Shown here: positions 14,858-22,031 of the stretch, one piece after another
Numbering within the stretch: position 1 is the stretch's first letter
Layout of the letters: each line of letters starts with the position of its first letter
Assembly (NCBI GenBank): GCA_947632355.1
Contig: CANROY010000009.1
Location: 1 to 28,055, forward strand
Source: an uncultured Bacilli bacterium
Lineage (GTDB): Bacteria > Bacillota_I > Bacilli_A > RF39 > UBA660
Length of the DNA stretch: 28,055 nt
Direction: 5' to 3'
Notes under the pieces: generated by a model
The model's database searches: none
Seen by the model: only the letters and a program-made list of their open reading frames with translations
Told to the model about the DNA's origin: nothing
Made by a program: the position numbers and the translations under genes

Positions 14858-15920
14858 AAGGTTGAATTACTTCTGCTTTTATTTTTGTACTAAAGACTTT
14901 ATTTTGGTCTAAAGTTTGATCGATATCACTTAAATTATGGAAAGTATAAATAATTTCATAAGTATAGGTCGTATGTGGTGCAATATAAACGTTTTCTAGG
15001 AATCTTCCATCTGTATTTGGAGTTGGAATTTCCTCTGTTACAGCCACTTGGTCTCTTATAACTTGATACGTTAAACCTTCACGTACTGTTAGTTCATTTT
15101 TAACGTCAATCCAATCCACATTAAAGTAAAGTGGATAATTAGATTGATTTTCTACCGTAAAAGTTTGCGTAGCAGATGTCCCCGGAGCCATTTTATCTAT
15201 ATCAACACCTTTAATATAGTTAACATATAACACAGCATTTTCATTTACTTCAACAATTGGTTCCTCTGGTTTTGGCGTATTTTCTACACAATTCTCATCA
15301 CAAATACCATCACCATCGTTATCTACATTCTTATCCGGTTTGCCATCCCCATCGGTATCGATATTCGTATCCGGTATACCATCATTACTTGTATCAACAT
15401 TTAAATCAGGCTCTCCATCATTATCCGTATCTATATTAATATCCGGCGTTCCATTACCATCTATATCGTGATTCGTATCCGGATGTCCATCCCCATCCGT
15501 ATCACAGTTTATATCACATATACCATCATTATTCGTATCTTGGTTTAATAAATTATCATCCGGTTTCCCATCCCCATCTAAATCTAAATTAAAATGTGGT
15601 TTTAAATCTCCTCTATAATCTAAATTGGTATCTGGCTTCCCATCATTATCGATATCACAATTGACATCACAAATACCATCATTATCTAAATCAACATTTA
15701 AATCCGGTTTCCCATCCCCATTGGTATCTAAATTCATTTGTGGTTTTTCTATTGTAAAAACACGGTAGTAAGAATACGTTGCTCCTAGAACAGAAATTAA
15801 GATAGCAAATAAGCAAATAAAAATGAGCCAAAATGTTTTTCTATTTTGCTTTTCTTTTTCTTCTTCAACTAAAATATCATATTGTTCTTGATAATCATTT
15901 ATCTTATCTTCATTATCCAT
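14856..15920 (-). CDS. membrane-anchored protein with twelve calcium-binding (TSP3/dockerin-like) repeats and a beta-rich domain
   Basis: 354 residues: an acidic cytoplasmic start, one transmembrane helix (about 31-53), twelve 12-residue repeats of the form xDxDxDGxPDxN (64-210), a proline-rich hinge (PKPEEPIV), then a C-terminal beta-sandwich (about 220-354; LYVNYIKGVDIDKMAPG, QTFTVENQSNYPLYFNVDW, TYTYEIIYTFHNLSD) that resembles TasA/camelysin-type domains. Each repeat has the Asp spacing of a thrombospondin type 3 or dockerin calcium loop, so the region should be a calcium-stiffened stalk. The ATG at 15920 is chosen because AAGGAG is 9 bases upstream and the promoter (15946-15974) overlaps any longer frame. 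No sorting signal. The context suggests an anchor or assembly factor for the SipW-dependent surface structure. Confidence 0.82.
   Translation of the reverse strand: MDNEDKINDYQEQYDILVEEEKEKQNRKTFWLIFICLFAILISVLGATYSYYRVFTIEKPQMNLDTNGDGKPDLNVDLDNDGICDVNCDIDNDGKPDTNLDYRGDLKPHFNLDLDGDGKPDDNLLNQDTNNDGICDINCDTDGDGHPDTNHDIDGNGTPDINIDTDNDGEPDLNVDTSNDGIPDTNIDTDGDGKPDKNVDNDGDGICDENCVENTPKPEEPIVEVNENAVLYVNYIKGVDIDKMAPGTSATQTFTVENQSNYPLYFNVDWIDVKNELTVREGLTYQVIRDQVAVTEEIPTPNTDGRFLENVYIAPHTTYTYEIIYTFHNLSDIDQTLDQNKVFSTKIKAEVIQP
15291..15731 (-). repeat. 36-bp in-frame tandem repeat array (12 units)
   Basis: Twelve tandem 36-bp units encode 12-residue calcium loops, with one 3-codon insertion (Leu-Leu-Asn) between units 5 and 6. 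Unit 4 is degenerate (RGDLKPHF in place of DGDGxPD). Units 2, 3, 6, 7 and 12 carry or border paired Cys (ICDVNC, ICDINC, ICDENC), an internal motif recurring three times. Confidence 0.85.
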
Positions 15921-15945
15921 AGAACCTATGCTCCTTACTATTAAA

Positions 15946-15974
15946 AGTATAGCATATTTACCTATAGGGAGCAA
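15946..15974 (-). promoter_or_regulatory. promoter of the calcium-repeat protein gene
   Basis: Minus strand TTGCTC, 17 bases, TATACT, followed by AAGGAG and the ATG at 15920. A perfect AAGGGAAATTTCCCTT palindrome lies just upstream (15973-15988). Confidence 0.7.
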
Positions 15975-16011
15975 GGGAAATTTCCCTTTCTAACATAAAA
16001 AAGAATTTCAG

Positions 16012-17124
16012 TTAAAAAATATAAATCATATTTTTATAATTGAAATTCCATTCAAAATGACTCATTATTAATACCTCTCCAAATGTATCATTATAAGAAT
16101 AGAGTTTATCATCTACTAAATAGTAAACGTTTTCTTGATCATACGTAACAATTTCTTTAACTTCTTTTTCTGTTACTTTTGTTTTATACGTATCTTGTAC
16201 TTTATATAATGTATTATTTTCAATGGCAAAAGAGGTATATTCTTTGTGGGTAAAAGCATTTTCATTACTAACCAAAGATTGAATGCCAATAGATTCCCAT
16301 TTATCTTCTTTTAAAATCGTTCCTTGGTTGTTATGAACAATATTTTCAATTAACAAACGTTTTGGATAAATTTCATATTCTTTTTTATTTTTTTTGTCTA
16401 CTAAATAGGTCTTTTTACTTGTTGAACCTAAAAAGTAAGCATCATAAGGTATTTCTTCTTTTAAATATAATTCTCGTACTTTATCTTTTTTTGTATCAAT
16501 TACATAGAATTTCGTAAAAGCATACTTTTCATCATAATTGGCAATAAGCAAATACTCTTTTGTTTTCGTGGTTAATGGAATATTATACACATCACTATTA
16601 AAAAGTTTCATTTCTTTTTGTATATCTTTCGTCATCACATAAAAACCTGTATAGTTCCATATATAGTATTTTTTATTATCTAAGTTGTATAAAGTGAAAT
16701 CCTTATAACTTTTTTCTTCACTTTCTTGTGTTTTTTGATACTCTTCTGGTATTAAATCGGTATCTTTTACGAACGTATAACTAATCCATTCGCCATTTTT
16801 TTGACATAATGGAACAAAGGAAAGTTTTTTACTTTTTGGAATAAGACATAGGGTGTCATCCTTTTCTCTTACTTCGATATCTTGAATTAATTTTTTAGAA
16901 TGGAAATATTTATGTTCAAAAAGAGTAAAAAATTCTTGGTCGTTTCTTTTTAGGATAAAACGATACACTTGTTCTTTTTTATCATATTTTTCAGTCACAG
17001 AAACATCTTCTAAGGTATAGTTTACTTCATAGGTTCTACTATGAAAAAGTACATATAGAATAAAAAGAAATAAAAGAAAGCAGAAAAATAATTTTCCAAT
17101 TTTAATCTTGTTTAACTTGTGCAT
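16012..17124 (-). CDS. membrane-anchored extracytoplasmic protein of unknown function
   Basis: 370 residues. A short basic start and one hydrophobic helix (about 9-28, LFFCFLLFLFILYVLF) anchor a long outer domain built from repeated strand pairs such as KYYIWNYTG, KEYLLIANYD, NVYYLVDDKLYSYND. The rhythm suggests a beta-propeller-like or WD-like fold, but I recognise no family. It overlaps the 3' end of the upstream 147-residue gene by 23 bases, so the two are surely co-transcribed and probably translationally coupled; AAGGA lies 12 bases before the start. It sits beside the SipW/sortase genes, but nothing links it to them mechanistically. Confidence 0.7.
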   Translation of the reverse strand: MHKLNKIKIGKLFFCFLLFLFILYVLFHSRTYEVNYTLEDVSVTEKYDKKEQVYRFILKRNDQEFFTLFEHKYFHSKKLIQDIEVREKDDTLCLIPKSKKLSFVPLCQKNGEWISYTFVKDTDLIPEEYQKTQESEEKSYKDFTLYNLDNKKYYIWNYTGFYVMTKDIQKEMKLFNSDVYNIPLTTKTKEYLLIANYDEKYAFTKFYVIDTKKDKVRELYLKEEIPYDAYFLGSTSKKTYLVDKKNKKEYEIYPKRLLIENIVHNNQGTILKEDKWESIGIQSLVSNENAFTHKEYTSFAIENNTLYKVQDTYKTKVTEKEVKEIVTYDQENVYYLVDDKLYSYNDTFGEVLIMSHFEWNFNYKNMIYIF

Positions 17125-17545
17125 ATTTTTGTTTTTCCTTCATCATAAATTCACTAATATTGGTTTCAATTTCTGGCAAACTCTTTTTATCTAAGTTCGT
17201 AAGCACAACAACTTCTTTTACCGTATCAATGGTAATTTTACCCCAAAAGATGCCACGATAAATTTCCATATCATTAAATAAATCAGGAGTAATAGAACTT
17301 AAACTATACCCGAATAAAAATCTTTTTTGTCCAATTAAAATTCTTTTATTGGTAAGACAAATAATAGATGTAGAAAAGAAATCTAAAGGATTATCATTTT
17401 TTTGCCCTGCAAATGCATATAAAACTTCTTCTCCTGGATTTAAGTGACGTTCAATAACATCGCTATGTTTTTTTAAACGATACCAAGTAACTGTTCTAGG
17501 ATATTTCTTTTTAAAATTCATAACATGTTCATAAACAGATCCCAT
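17102..17545 (-). CDS. PH-domain-like (YokE/bPH-type) protein
   Basis: 147 residues, no membrane segment. The central part (about 28-130) reads like a bacterial PH domain: ERHLNPGEEVLYAFAGQ, then SIICLTNKRILIGQK, IYRGIFWGKITIDTVKEVVV and a final amphipathic helix. Such domains in Firmicutes often associate with membranes or envelope stress proteins; the exact role is unknown. The start codon at 17545 has AGAGGTG 7 bases ahead. First gene of a two-gene unit with the anchored protein at 16012-17124. Confidence 0.7.
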   Translation of the reverse strand: MGSVYEHVMNFKKKYPRTVTWYRLKKHSDVIERHLNPGEEVLYAFAGQKNDNPLDFFSTSIICLTNKRILIGQKRFLFGYSLSSITPDLFNDMEIYRGIFWGKITIDTVKEVVVLTNLDKKSLPEIETNISEFMMKEKQKYAQVKQD

Positions 17546-17721
17546 ACGTTTTCACCTCTTACATTGTATTTTAAACGTTTTTGAGGTGTTGTGCAATAGA
17601 TTTATTTTCTTTCATCTACTCTAGTAAAATTCGTTTTATGACTTGGATTATATTTGATTAATTCTGAAGCAGTCATTTTTAATTTGCTGAATGAAAGAAA
17701 TAATTGAATATCTAGAATTGA

Positions 17722-17997
17722 ATGCTTAAAAAAACAGCTGCTGATTACGAAAAAAATGAATATGCAAGTTATAAAAATAATAGTTGGTTATATGATACCG
17801 AAAAATATTATTGGACTATCAATATTGGAAGTGATACAAATGGCAATCAATATAATGCAATAGCATTACAAAAAAATGGAGAAGTGTTTAATTTGGCAAT
17901 AAATCAATCGGCTTATATAAAACCAACTTTCTATTTAAAAAAAGAAATTTTATATACCAATGGAAACGGATCACACAATACTCCATATAGAATATAA
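17722..17997 (+). pseudogene. 3' fragment of a YRYxGANPNNYV-domain surface protein gene
   Basis: The 91-codon open stretch corresponds to only the last part of the C-terminal domain of the 426-residue protein. It has a NNSWLY segment, a run ending NQSAYIKPTFYLKKEILYTNGNG and a final NTPYRI, aligned with VRPTFYLKADVLYKNGDG and NPYRI. There is no signal helix, no ribosome site, and an in-frame TGA just upstream of the first ATG. After PYRI a TAA interrupts what would read INED-stop, matching the ISEN-stop of the intact gene, so the end has decayed too. It belongs to the right inverted-repeat arm and points toward the antisense promoter at 18015, as in the left copy. Confidence 0.82.
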
Positions 17998-18014
17998 ATA
18001 AATGAAGATTAAAT

Positions 18015-18043
18015 TTGCAAAATCTATAAAAATTTATTATAAT
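18015..18043 (+). promoter_or_regulatory. promoter of the right antisense RNA
   Basis: TTGCAA, 17 bases, TATAAT, identical in both hexamers and spacing to the left copy at 5364-5392. Confidence 0.8.
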
Positions 18044-18049
18044 CAAAAT

Positions 18050-18134
18050 GTAAGTGTTACCGAGATTAGGTAACGCTACTAGTTGTTCTGTGCGTTATAC
18101 CATTACATAAATGTTTTGGTATGGCGCTTTTCTT
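18050..18134 (+). ncRNA. antisense RNA, antitoxin candidate (right copy)
   Basis: Predicted RNA of about 85 bases from the promoter at 18015-18043 to the T-run at 18128-18134, ending at the stop codon of the opposing peptide gene. It contains a 5' hairpin GTTACC / GGTAAC (18056-18073) and the terminator hairpin. It is complementary to the 3' region of the peptide mRNA, as in the left copy. Confidence 0.65.
18092..18134 (+). terminator. terminator of the right antisense RNA
   Basis: Stem GCGTTATACC / GGTATGGCGC (two internal non-Watson-Crick positions), 16-base loop, then TTTTCTT. The opposite direction has no T-run, so it acts on the antisense strand. Confidence 0.68.
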
Positions 18135-18222
18135 ATGTCAATCGTAATATAATTACGAAAAGCATAACTATAACAACGAGTAGAAAAACATCAAGTAAAA
18201 AATGAAGTAATTCTTTCGTCAT
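18133..18222 (-). CDS. 29-residue hydrophobic peptide, type I toxin candidate (right copy)
   Basis: A 29-codon gene with AAAGGA 9 bases before the ATG, the same spacing as in the left copy. The product starts MTKELLHFLLD, has one membrane-spanning stretch and ends FVIILRLT, against FVIILRLI in the left copy. Only the charged start and the FVIILRL end are conserved, as expected for a short membrane peptide under selection for hydrophobicity. The mRNA 5' end carries GTTACCGAGA (18319-18328), perfectly complementary over 10 bases to its distal 3' region (18056-18065). Convergent antisense RNA as in the left copy. Toxin function is inferred. Confidence 0.7.
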   Translation of the reverse strand: MTKELLHFLLDVFLLVVIVMLFVIILRLT

Positions 18223-18336
18223 AACTACCAATCCTTTCTAGTTATAGATTTGGAGAACGATATACAACCAAAACCCCCAAATTATAAAAAGATAAAATTT
18301 GTAGTAAACGCCACCCTTTCTCGGTAACGGGAAGTT

Positions 18337-18364
18337 ATTATAGAGATAAAAAAATAAATTTCAA
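18337..18364 (-). promoter_or_regulatory. promoter of the right small hydrophobic peptide gene
   Basis: Minus strand TTGAAA, 16 bases, TATAAT, the same spacing as the left copy; it starts 14 bases after the cysE stop codon. Confidence 0.8.
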
Positions 18365-18378
18365 GCTTTTCGACACAA

Positions 18379-18897
18379 CTAGACAAAAGTTTTTTTATTT
18401 ACTTCTTTAGCAGGTATTCCAACAACTGTTTTATTTTCTCCAACGTTTTCTAAGACAACAGCACCTGCACCTACTTTGACATTTTTACCAATCGTAATAT
18501 TTCCTAAAATTTGAGCATGTGCACCAATGATAACATTCTCTTCAATAGTAGGATGTCTTTTTTCTTGCGTATTTTTTACACCACCTAAAGTAACACCATG
18601 ATAAATGGTTACATTATCTTTAATAATAGTTGTTTCTCCAATCACAACACCTGAGCCATGGTCAATAAATAAGTTTTTACCAATCGTGGCTCCCGGATGA
18701 ATTTCAATTCCTGTTTTTCTTTTGGCTTTTTCGGATAATAAACGTGCTAAAAAATAATGATGATGACGATAGAAAAAATTAGTTATCTTATGATAAACTT
18801 GTGCAATAAAACTGGGGTATAAAAAAACTTCCCACGTACTTTTAATAGCAGGATCTTTTCTTTTAATTAGATTTATTTGTTCTTTTATAAAATGCAT
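18379..18897 (-). CDS. cysE: serine O-acetyltransferase (short CysE/EpsC type)
   Basis: 172 residues, the short single-unit form common in Firmicutes. It transfers acetyl from acetyl-CoA to serine for cysteine synthesis. A helical N-terminus (about 1-55) is followed by left-handed beta-helix hexapeptide repeats (GIEIHPGATIGKNLFIDHG, GVVIGETTIIKDNVTIYHGVTLGG, HPTIEENVIIGAHAQILG, VKVGAGAVVLENV), with the catalytic FIDHGSGVVIGE and KRHPTI segments intact. The tail KTFV-stop lies inside the inverted-repeat arm. No cysK partner or T-box is visible here. The ATG at 18897 has only a weak upstream ribosome site. Confidence 0.94.
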   Translation of the reverse strand: MHFIKEQINLIKRKDPAIKSTWEVFLYPSFIAQVYHKITNFFYRHHHYFLARLLSEKAKRKTGIEIHPGATIGKNLFIDHGSGVVIGETTIIKDNVTIYHGVTLGGVKNTQEKRHPTIEENVIIGAHAQILGNITIGKNVKVGAGAVVLENVGENKTVVGIPAKEVNKKTFV

Positions 18898-18955
18898 AGT
18901 ATCAACTCTACTTTATAGTATGTAGATTAAAAAAGATAAGGAAGTGTGAAAGCCA

Positions 18956-18981
18956 CAAAAAAAGCCACTTTTTGTGACTTT
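18956..18981 (-). terminator. intrinsic terminator of the transporter gene
   Basis: Minus strand stem AAAGTCAC / GTGGCTTT (one T-G pair), 5-base loop, T-run. Confidence 0.75.
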
Positions 18982-18990
18982 TCTTTTTTA

Positions 18991-20418
18991 TTAAACGTAT
19001 GCTAGTAATGCAAAGATGATTACTAAGAAGGCTAGCATACATAATGCAAACTTCCAAATATGTTTAATCCAATTTTTATAAGGTATATTTAAATAACTTA
19101 AACCAAAGATTAGTAAAACACTTGTTGGAGCTACAAATTGTACTAAACCATTCATCGTTGAATAGATTAAAATTCCTAAATTAAAGAATTCCCCATAGGT
19201 AGTAGAAAGAATATCTCCAAGTACAAAACCTGTATAACCAAAATCAATATGGAAGAATGAAGATACTATAGCAGATAAACTTGCTAAGAATGGGTTGAAT
19301 CCATCAGCAAAATGTGTAATCCAATTACAAATAGTTCCTGTAAATGGATTCCAATAAAGGAAAGCAAATATAGAATAAATCATTAATAGCAATAAAATTG
19401 GTTTTACTATATTTTTAATTCCTTCTAAAGCATTTTCGATTATTTCATCAAATTTAACACGGTAAACGATAACAGCAACTAGTAATACAAGAGCCATAAT
19501 CACTGTAATTGTATATAAATCCCAAGCACCTAATGCAGTAGCGTTAGCACCTAGAATATAAGATACAACTGTATATTCACCAATTTTTAAGCCTGTTAAC
19601 CAAGTATGAAAATCATTAAATATTTCAATATTAAAGTTTTCACTCCAATTAACATAACCTAAAATTGTGCAAATAGCAATAATGCTTAAGAAAACAATCA
19701 TTGGCCATACTTTTACTTTTTTACTCTTTTCATCCTCTACTACATAGATATCTTCAACTTTTTCTTCTTTCTTGCTAACTTTATTCATATGTTGTAAAGT
19801 AAAGAATGTATAAAGAACAAAAGCAAGAGCAAGCATTCCAAAACGAATTGCAACTTCATCTACAATCGTTACAGATTGATAATAATTTAAGTAATAAATG
19901 AAAGATGTAAGTCCATCTGTACCATAAGTTGCACCAAGTACACCAACAATCATTGCTCCAAAAGAACATAAGAATGTGGTAATCTTATCAAGTTTTAATC
20001 TACTTGCTATATTAATAATAAATGGTATAAAAATTAATACAACATAAACTTGTGATAAGATACTTGTAAGTAATGCAACAAGTAATGTAGATACAATAAC
20101 AAATAATTTTTCCTTTCCTTTTAATTTATCAGCAATTTTATTTACTAATGCTTTGTAGCCACTAATATGGCTTAAGATTCCATAAAATAATCCTATGAAA
20201 ACAATGAATATGATTTGTTGAATAAACAAACTTCCACCATAAACACCTGCAAGTAGAATATCACTAAGTCCTTGTCTAGCAAGACCAACTTTTGTGTAGG
20301 TTCCACTAGCAATTTGTCCATAAGGAATAATCCATGTGAAAACAATCGTAATTAAAACCGCTAATAGTACAATTTTAAATAAATCATGTTTTTCAAACAT
20401 ACTTTTAATTTTTTTCAT
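18991..20418 (-). CDS. YfcC/DcuC-superfamily membrane transporter
   Basis: 475 residues with about 12 hydrophobic segments. The N-terminal TWIIPYGQI resembles the TWIxPAGxF start of YfcC proteins. Re-entrant-loop-like segments QQIIFIVFIGLFYGIL, GVLGATYGTDGLTSF and FVAPTSVLLIFGLSYLNIPY fit the YfcC/DcuC (ion transporter superfamily) layout of inverted halves joined by a charged cytoplasmic loop (about 215-235). Relatives move C4-dicarboxylates or amino acids with Na+ or H+; the substrate cannot be read from the sequence. The ribosome site AGGAGG directly before the ATG is strong. Single gene with its own terminator. Confidence 0.8.
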   Translation of the reverse strand: MKKIKSMFEKHDLFKIVLLAVLITIVFTWIIPYGQIASGTYTKVGLARQGLSDILLAGVYGGSLFIQQIIFIVFIGLFYGILSHISGYKALVNKIADKLKGKEKLFVIVSTLLVALLTSILSQVYVVLIFIPFIINIASRLKLDKITTFLCSFGAMIVGVLGATYGTDGLTSFIYYLNYYQSVTIVDEVAIRFGMLALAFVLYTFFTLQHMNKVSKKEEKVEDIYVVEDEKSKKVKVWPMIVFLSIIAICTILGYVNWSENFNIEIFNDFHTWLTGLKIGEYTVVSYILGANATALGAWDLYTITVIMALVLLVAVIVYRVKFDEIIENALEGIKNIVKPILLLLMIYSIFAFLYWNPFTGTICNWITHFADGFNPFLASLSAIVSSFFHIDFGYTGFVLGDILSTTYGEFFNLGILIYSTMNGLVQFVAPTSVLLIFGLSYLNIPYKNWIKHIWKFALCMLAFLVIIFALLAYV

Positions 20419-20458
20419 ATTTCTTCCTCCTAGATATGATTATAGCACCAAAAAATGG

Positions 20459-20489
20459 CAAAAAAAAGACAAATTTGTAGTTTGTCTTT
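20459..20489 (-). terminator. intrinsic terminator of lysS
   Basis: Minus strand perfect 9-bp stem AAAGACAAA / TTTGTCTTT, 7-base loop, T-run. Confidence 0.85.
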
Positions 20490-20494
20490 ATTTT

Positions 20495-21958
20495 CTAGTC
20501 TTTTGGTTTCATAAGTGGGAATAAAATACAATCTTTAATATTATCAGAGTTTGTTAAAAGTTGCATTAAACGGTCAATTCCCATACCCCATCCAGAGATT
20601 GGAGGCATACCATATTCCATGGCTTCAATGTAATCATAATCCATTGGCATGGCTTCTTCATCACCACTCGCCTTTAACTCGGCTTGATGAAGTAATCTTC
20701 TTTCTTGTTCTTGCGGATCTACTAGTTCAGAGTAAGCATTGATGATTTCTGCACCATTGATAATTAATTGGAAACGATCCGTAATTTCTTTATTTTCATC
20801 GTTTGCACGAGCAAGAGGAGATAAACTAATTGGATGACTTGTCATATAAAGTGGCCCAATAATGTTTGGTCTTGCTACTTTTTTATAAAGTTGATCCACT
20901 AAGTTACCATATCCTAAATTTTCTAGAGGTACATCGCTATCAATCTCAATGTGTTCTTCTTTAATTTTTGCTAGTAAAGTTTCTTTTGTATTATAGGTGT
21001 CGATATCAATATTTGAATATTTTAAAATTAAATCTTTAAATGTAGAAACTTCCCATTCGCCACTCAAATCAACCATTTTGTCCCCTATTTGAATTTCTAA
21101 AGTTCCAAATAAGTTTTTAACAATCGTTTGTAACATTTCTCTTAACAGTTTCATATTGTCTTGATAATTTAAGTAAGCACCATATCCTTCAATCATTGTA
21201 AAATCTTGTAAGTGGGTGGCATCCATACCTTCATTACGAAAGCAACGAGCAATTTCAAATACTTTGGTAAATCCTCCAACAACAGCTCTTTTTAAATAGG
21301 TTTCTGGAGCAATTCTTAAATACAAATCAATATCTAAAGCATTATGATGCGTAATAAATGGCTTTGCTGTTGCTCCACTTGCTTTATTATTTAAAATAGG
21401 TGTTTCAATTTCTACGTATCCCAAATCATTTAAATACTTTCTTATCTCCCATATAAGACGACTTCTAAGTAAGAATTTTTCTTTTGATTCATCATTCGTA
21501 ATTAAATCGACATAACGATTACGATAAATCGTTTCTTGGTCTTCTAATCCGTGAAATTTTTCTGGTAGAGGTTTTAGAGCTTTTCCTAAAAACGTAAATT
21601 CACTTGCACGTACGGTTTTTTCTCCTGTATGGGTGGTAAAAACTTCTCCTTCTACGCCAATAAAATCTCCTAAATCAAAATTTTCTTTAAATTTTTGGTA
21701 TTTTTCTTCTCCAACCATATCGATTTTAATAGAAATTTGTATTTTTCCACCAATATCTCCAATCGTTAAGAAAGACATTTTTCCCATCTTACGCATTAAC
21801 ACAATACGTCCAGCAACACGTACACCCGTTGTTCCATCCTCTAGCATACTTGCTTCTTTAATAGAATAATTGGTTTCATATTTTTCTGGATAAGGATTTT
21901 TAATATTTTTCAGTTTTTCTCTTCTAACGATTTCTTGCTCTGTAAATTGTCTTTCCAT
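20495..21958 (-). CDS. lysS: lysyl-tRNA synthetase, class II
   Basis: 487 residues; it charges tRNA-Lys in the cytoplasm. An N-terminal OB-fold anticodon-binding domain (about 45-140, VRVAGRIVLMRKMGKMSFLTI) precedes the class II core. Motif 1 lies around GYVEIETPILNNKASGATAKPFITHHNALDIDLYLRIAPE, described here by position 180-220. Motif 2 is FEIARCFRNEGMDATHLQDFTMIEGY and motif 3 is GWGMGIDRLMQLLTN. HLQDF and GWGMG in place of the usual HNPEF and GLGIG mark a slightly divergent branch. The ATG at 21958 has AAGGAAG 8 bases upstream; consensus promoter at 21988-22016. Confidence 0.95.
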   Translation of the reverse strand: MERQFTEQEIVRREKLKNIKNPYPEKYETNYSIKEASMLEDGTTGVRVAGRIVLMRKMGKMSFLTIGDIGGKIQISIKIDMVGEEKYQKFKENFDLGDFIGVEGEVFTTHTGEKTVRASEFTFLGKALKPLPEKFHGLEDQETIYRNRYVDLITNDESKEKFLLRSRLIWEIRKYLNDLGYVEIETPILNNKASGATAKPFITHHNALDIDLYLRIAPETYLKRAVVGGFTKVFEIARCFRNEGMDATHLQDFTMIEGYGAYLNYQDNMKLLREMLQTIVKNLFGTLEIQIGDKMVDLSGEWEVSTFKDLILKYSNIDIDTYNTKETLLAKIKEEHIEIDSDVPLENLGYGNLVDQLYKKVARPNIIGPLYMTSHPISLSPLARANDENKEITDRFQLIINGAEIINAYSELVDPQEQERRLLHQAELKASGDEEAMPMDYDYIEAMEYGMPPISGWGMGIDRLMQLLTNSDNIKDCILFPLMKPKD

Positions 21959-21987
21959 AAGTCCACTTCCTTTTTTTAACTATGTTT

Positions 21988-22016
21988 AGTATACAAAAGA
22001 GATAAAAAAAATGCAA
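21988..22016 (-). promoter_or_regulatory. lysS promoter
   Basis: Minus strand TTGCAT, 17 bases, TATACT. The -35 lies within the terminator hairpin of the gene upstream. Confidence 0.75.
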
Positions 22017-22031
22017 TTATTAATTTGCATT
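22003..22031 (-). terminator. intrinsic terminator of the 22020-22649 gene
   Basis: Minus strand stem AATGCAA / TTGCATT, 8-base loop, eight T; it includes the stop codon and overlaps the lysS -35. Confidence 0.78.

Larger units (their letters stand above)
17920..18386. repeat. right arm of the inverted repeat
   Basis: Inverted, diverged copy of 5025-5488. It spans the tail of the surface-gene fragment, the antisense RNA, the small peptide gene, both promoters, and the last five codons plus stop of cysE. In the left arm the cysE-like tail is an orphan remnant, which suggests that this site was the source or that both copies came from a cysE-linked locus. Confidence 0.85.

Noticed and set aside
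15257..15439. Plus-strand His/Tyr-rich open frame
   Set aside because: It is the antisense shadow of the 36-bp calcium-repeat array.
15973..15988. AAGGGAAATTTCCCTT palindrome as terminator of the 16012-17124 gene
   Set aside because: It has no loop and no T-run; it may be an operator for the calcium-repeat gene, but there is no supporting copy.
17600..17690. Minus-strand 24-codon frame beginning MTASELIKYNPSHKT between the PH-like gene and the surface-gene fragment
   Set aside because: No ribosome site or promoter, no relative in the window; probably chance or a relic too short to identify.
18898..18960. T-box or cysteine-responsive leader before cysE
   Set aside because: The gap is too short and lacks the T-box consensus; it holds only a weak promoter-like region and the transporter terminator.
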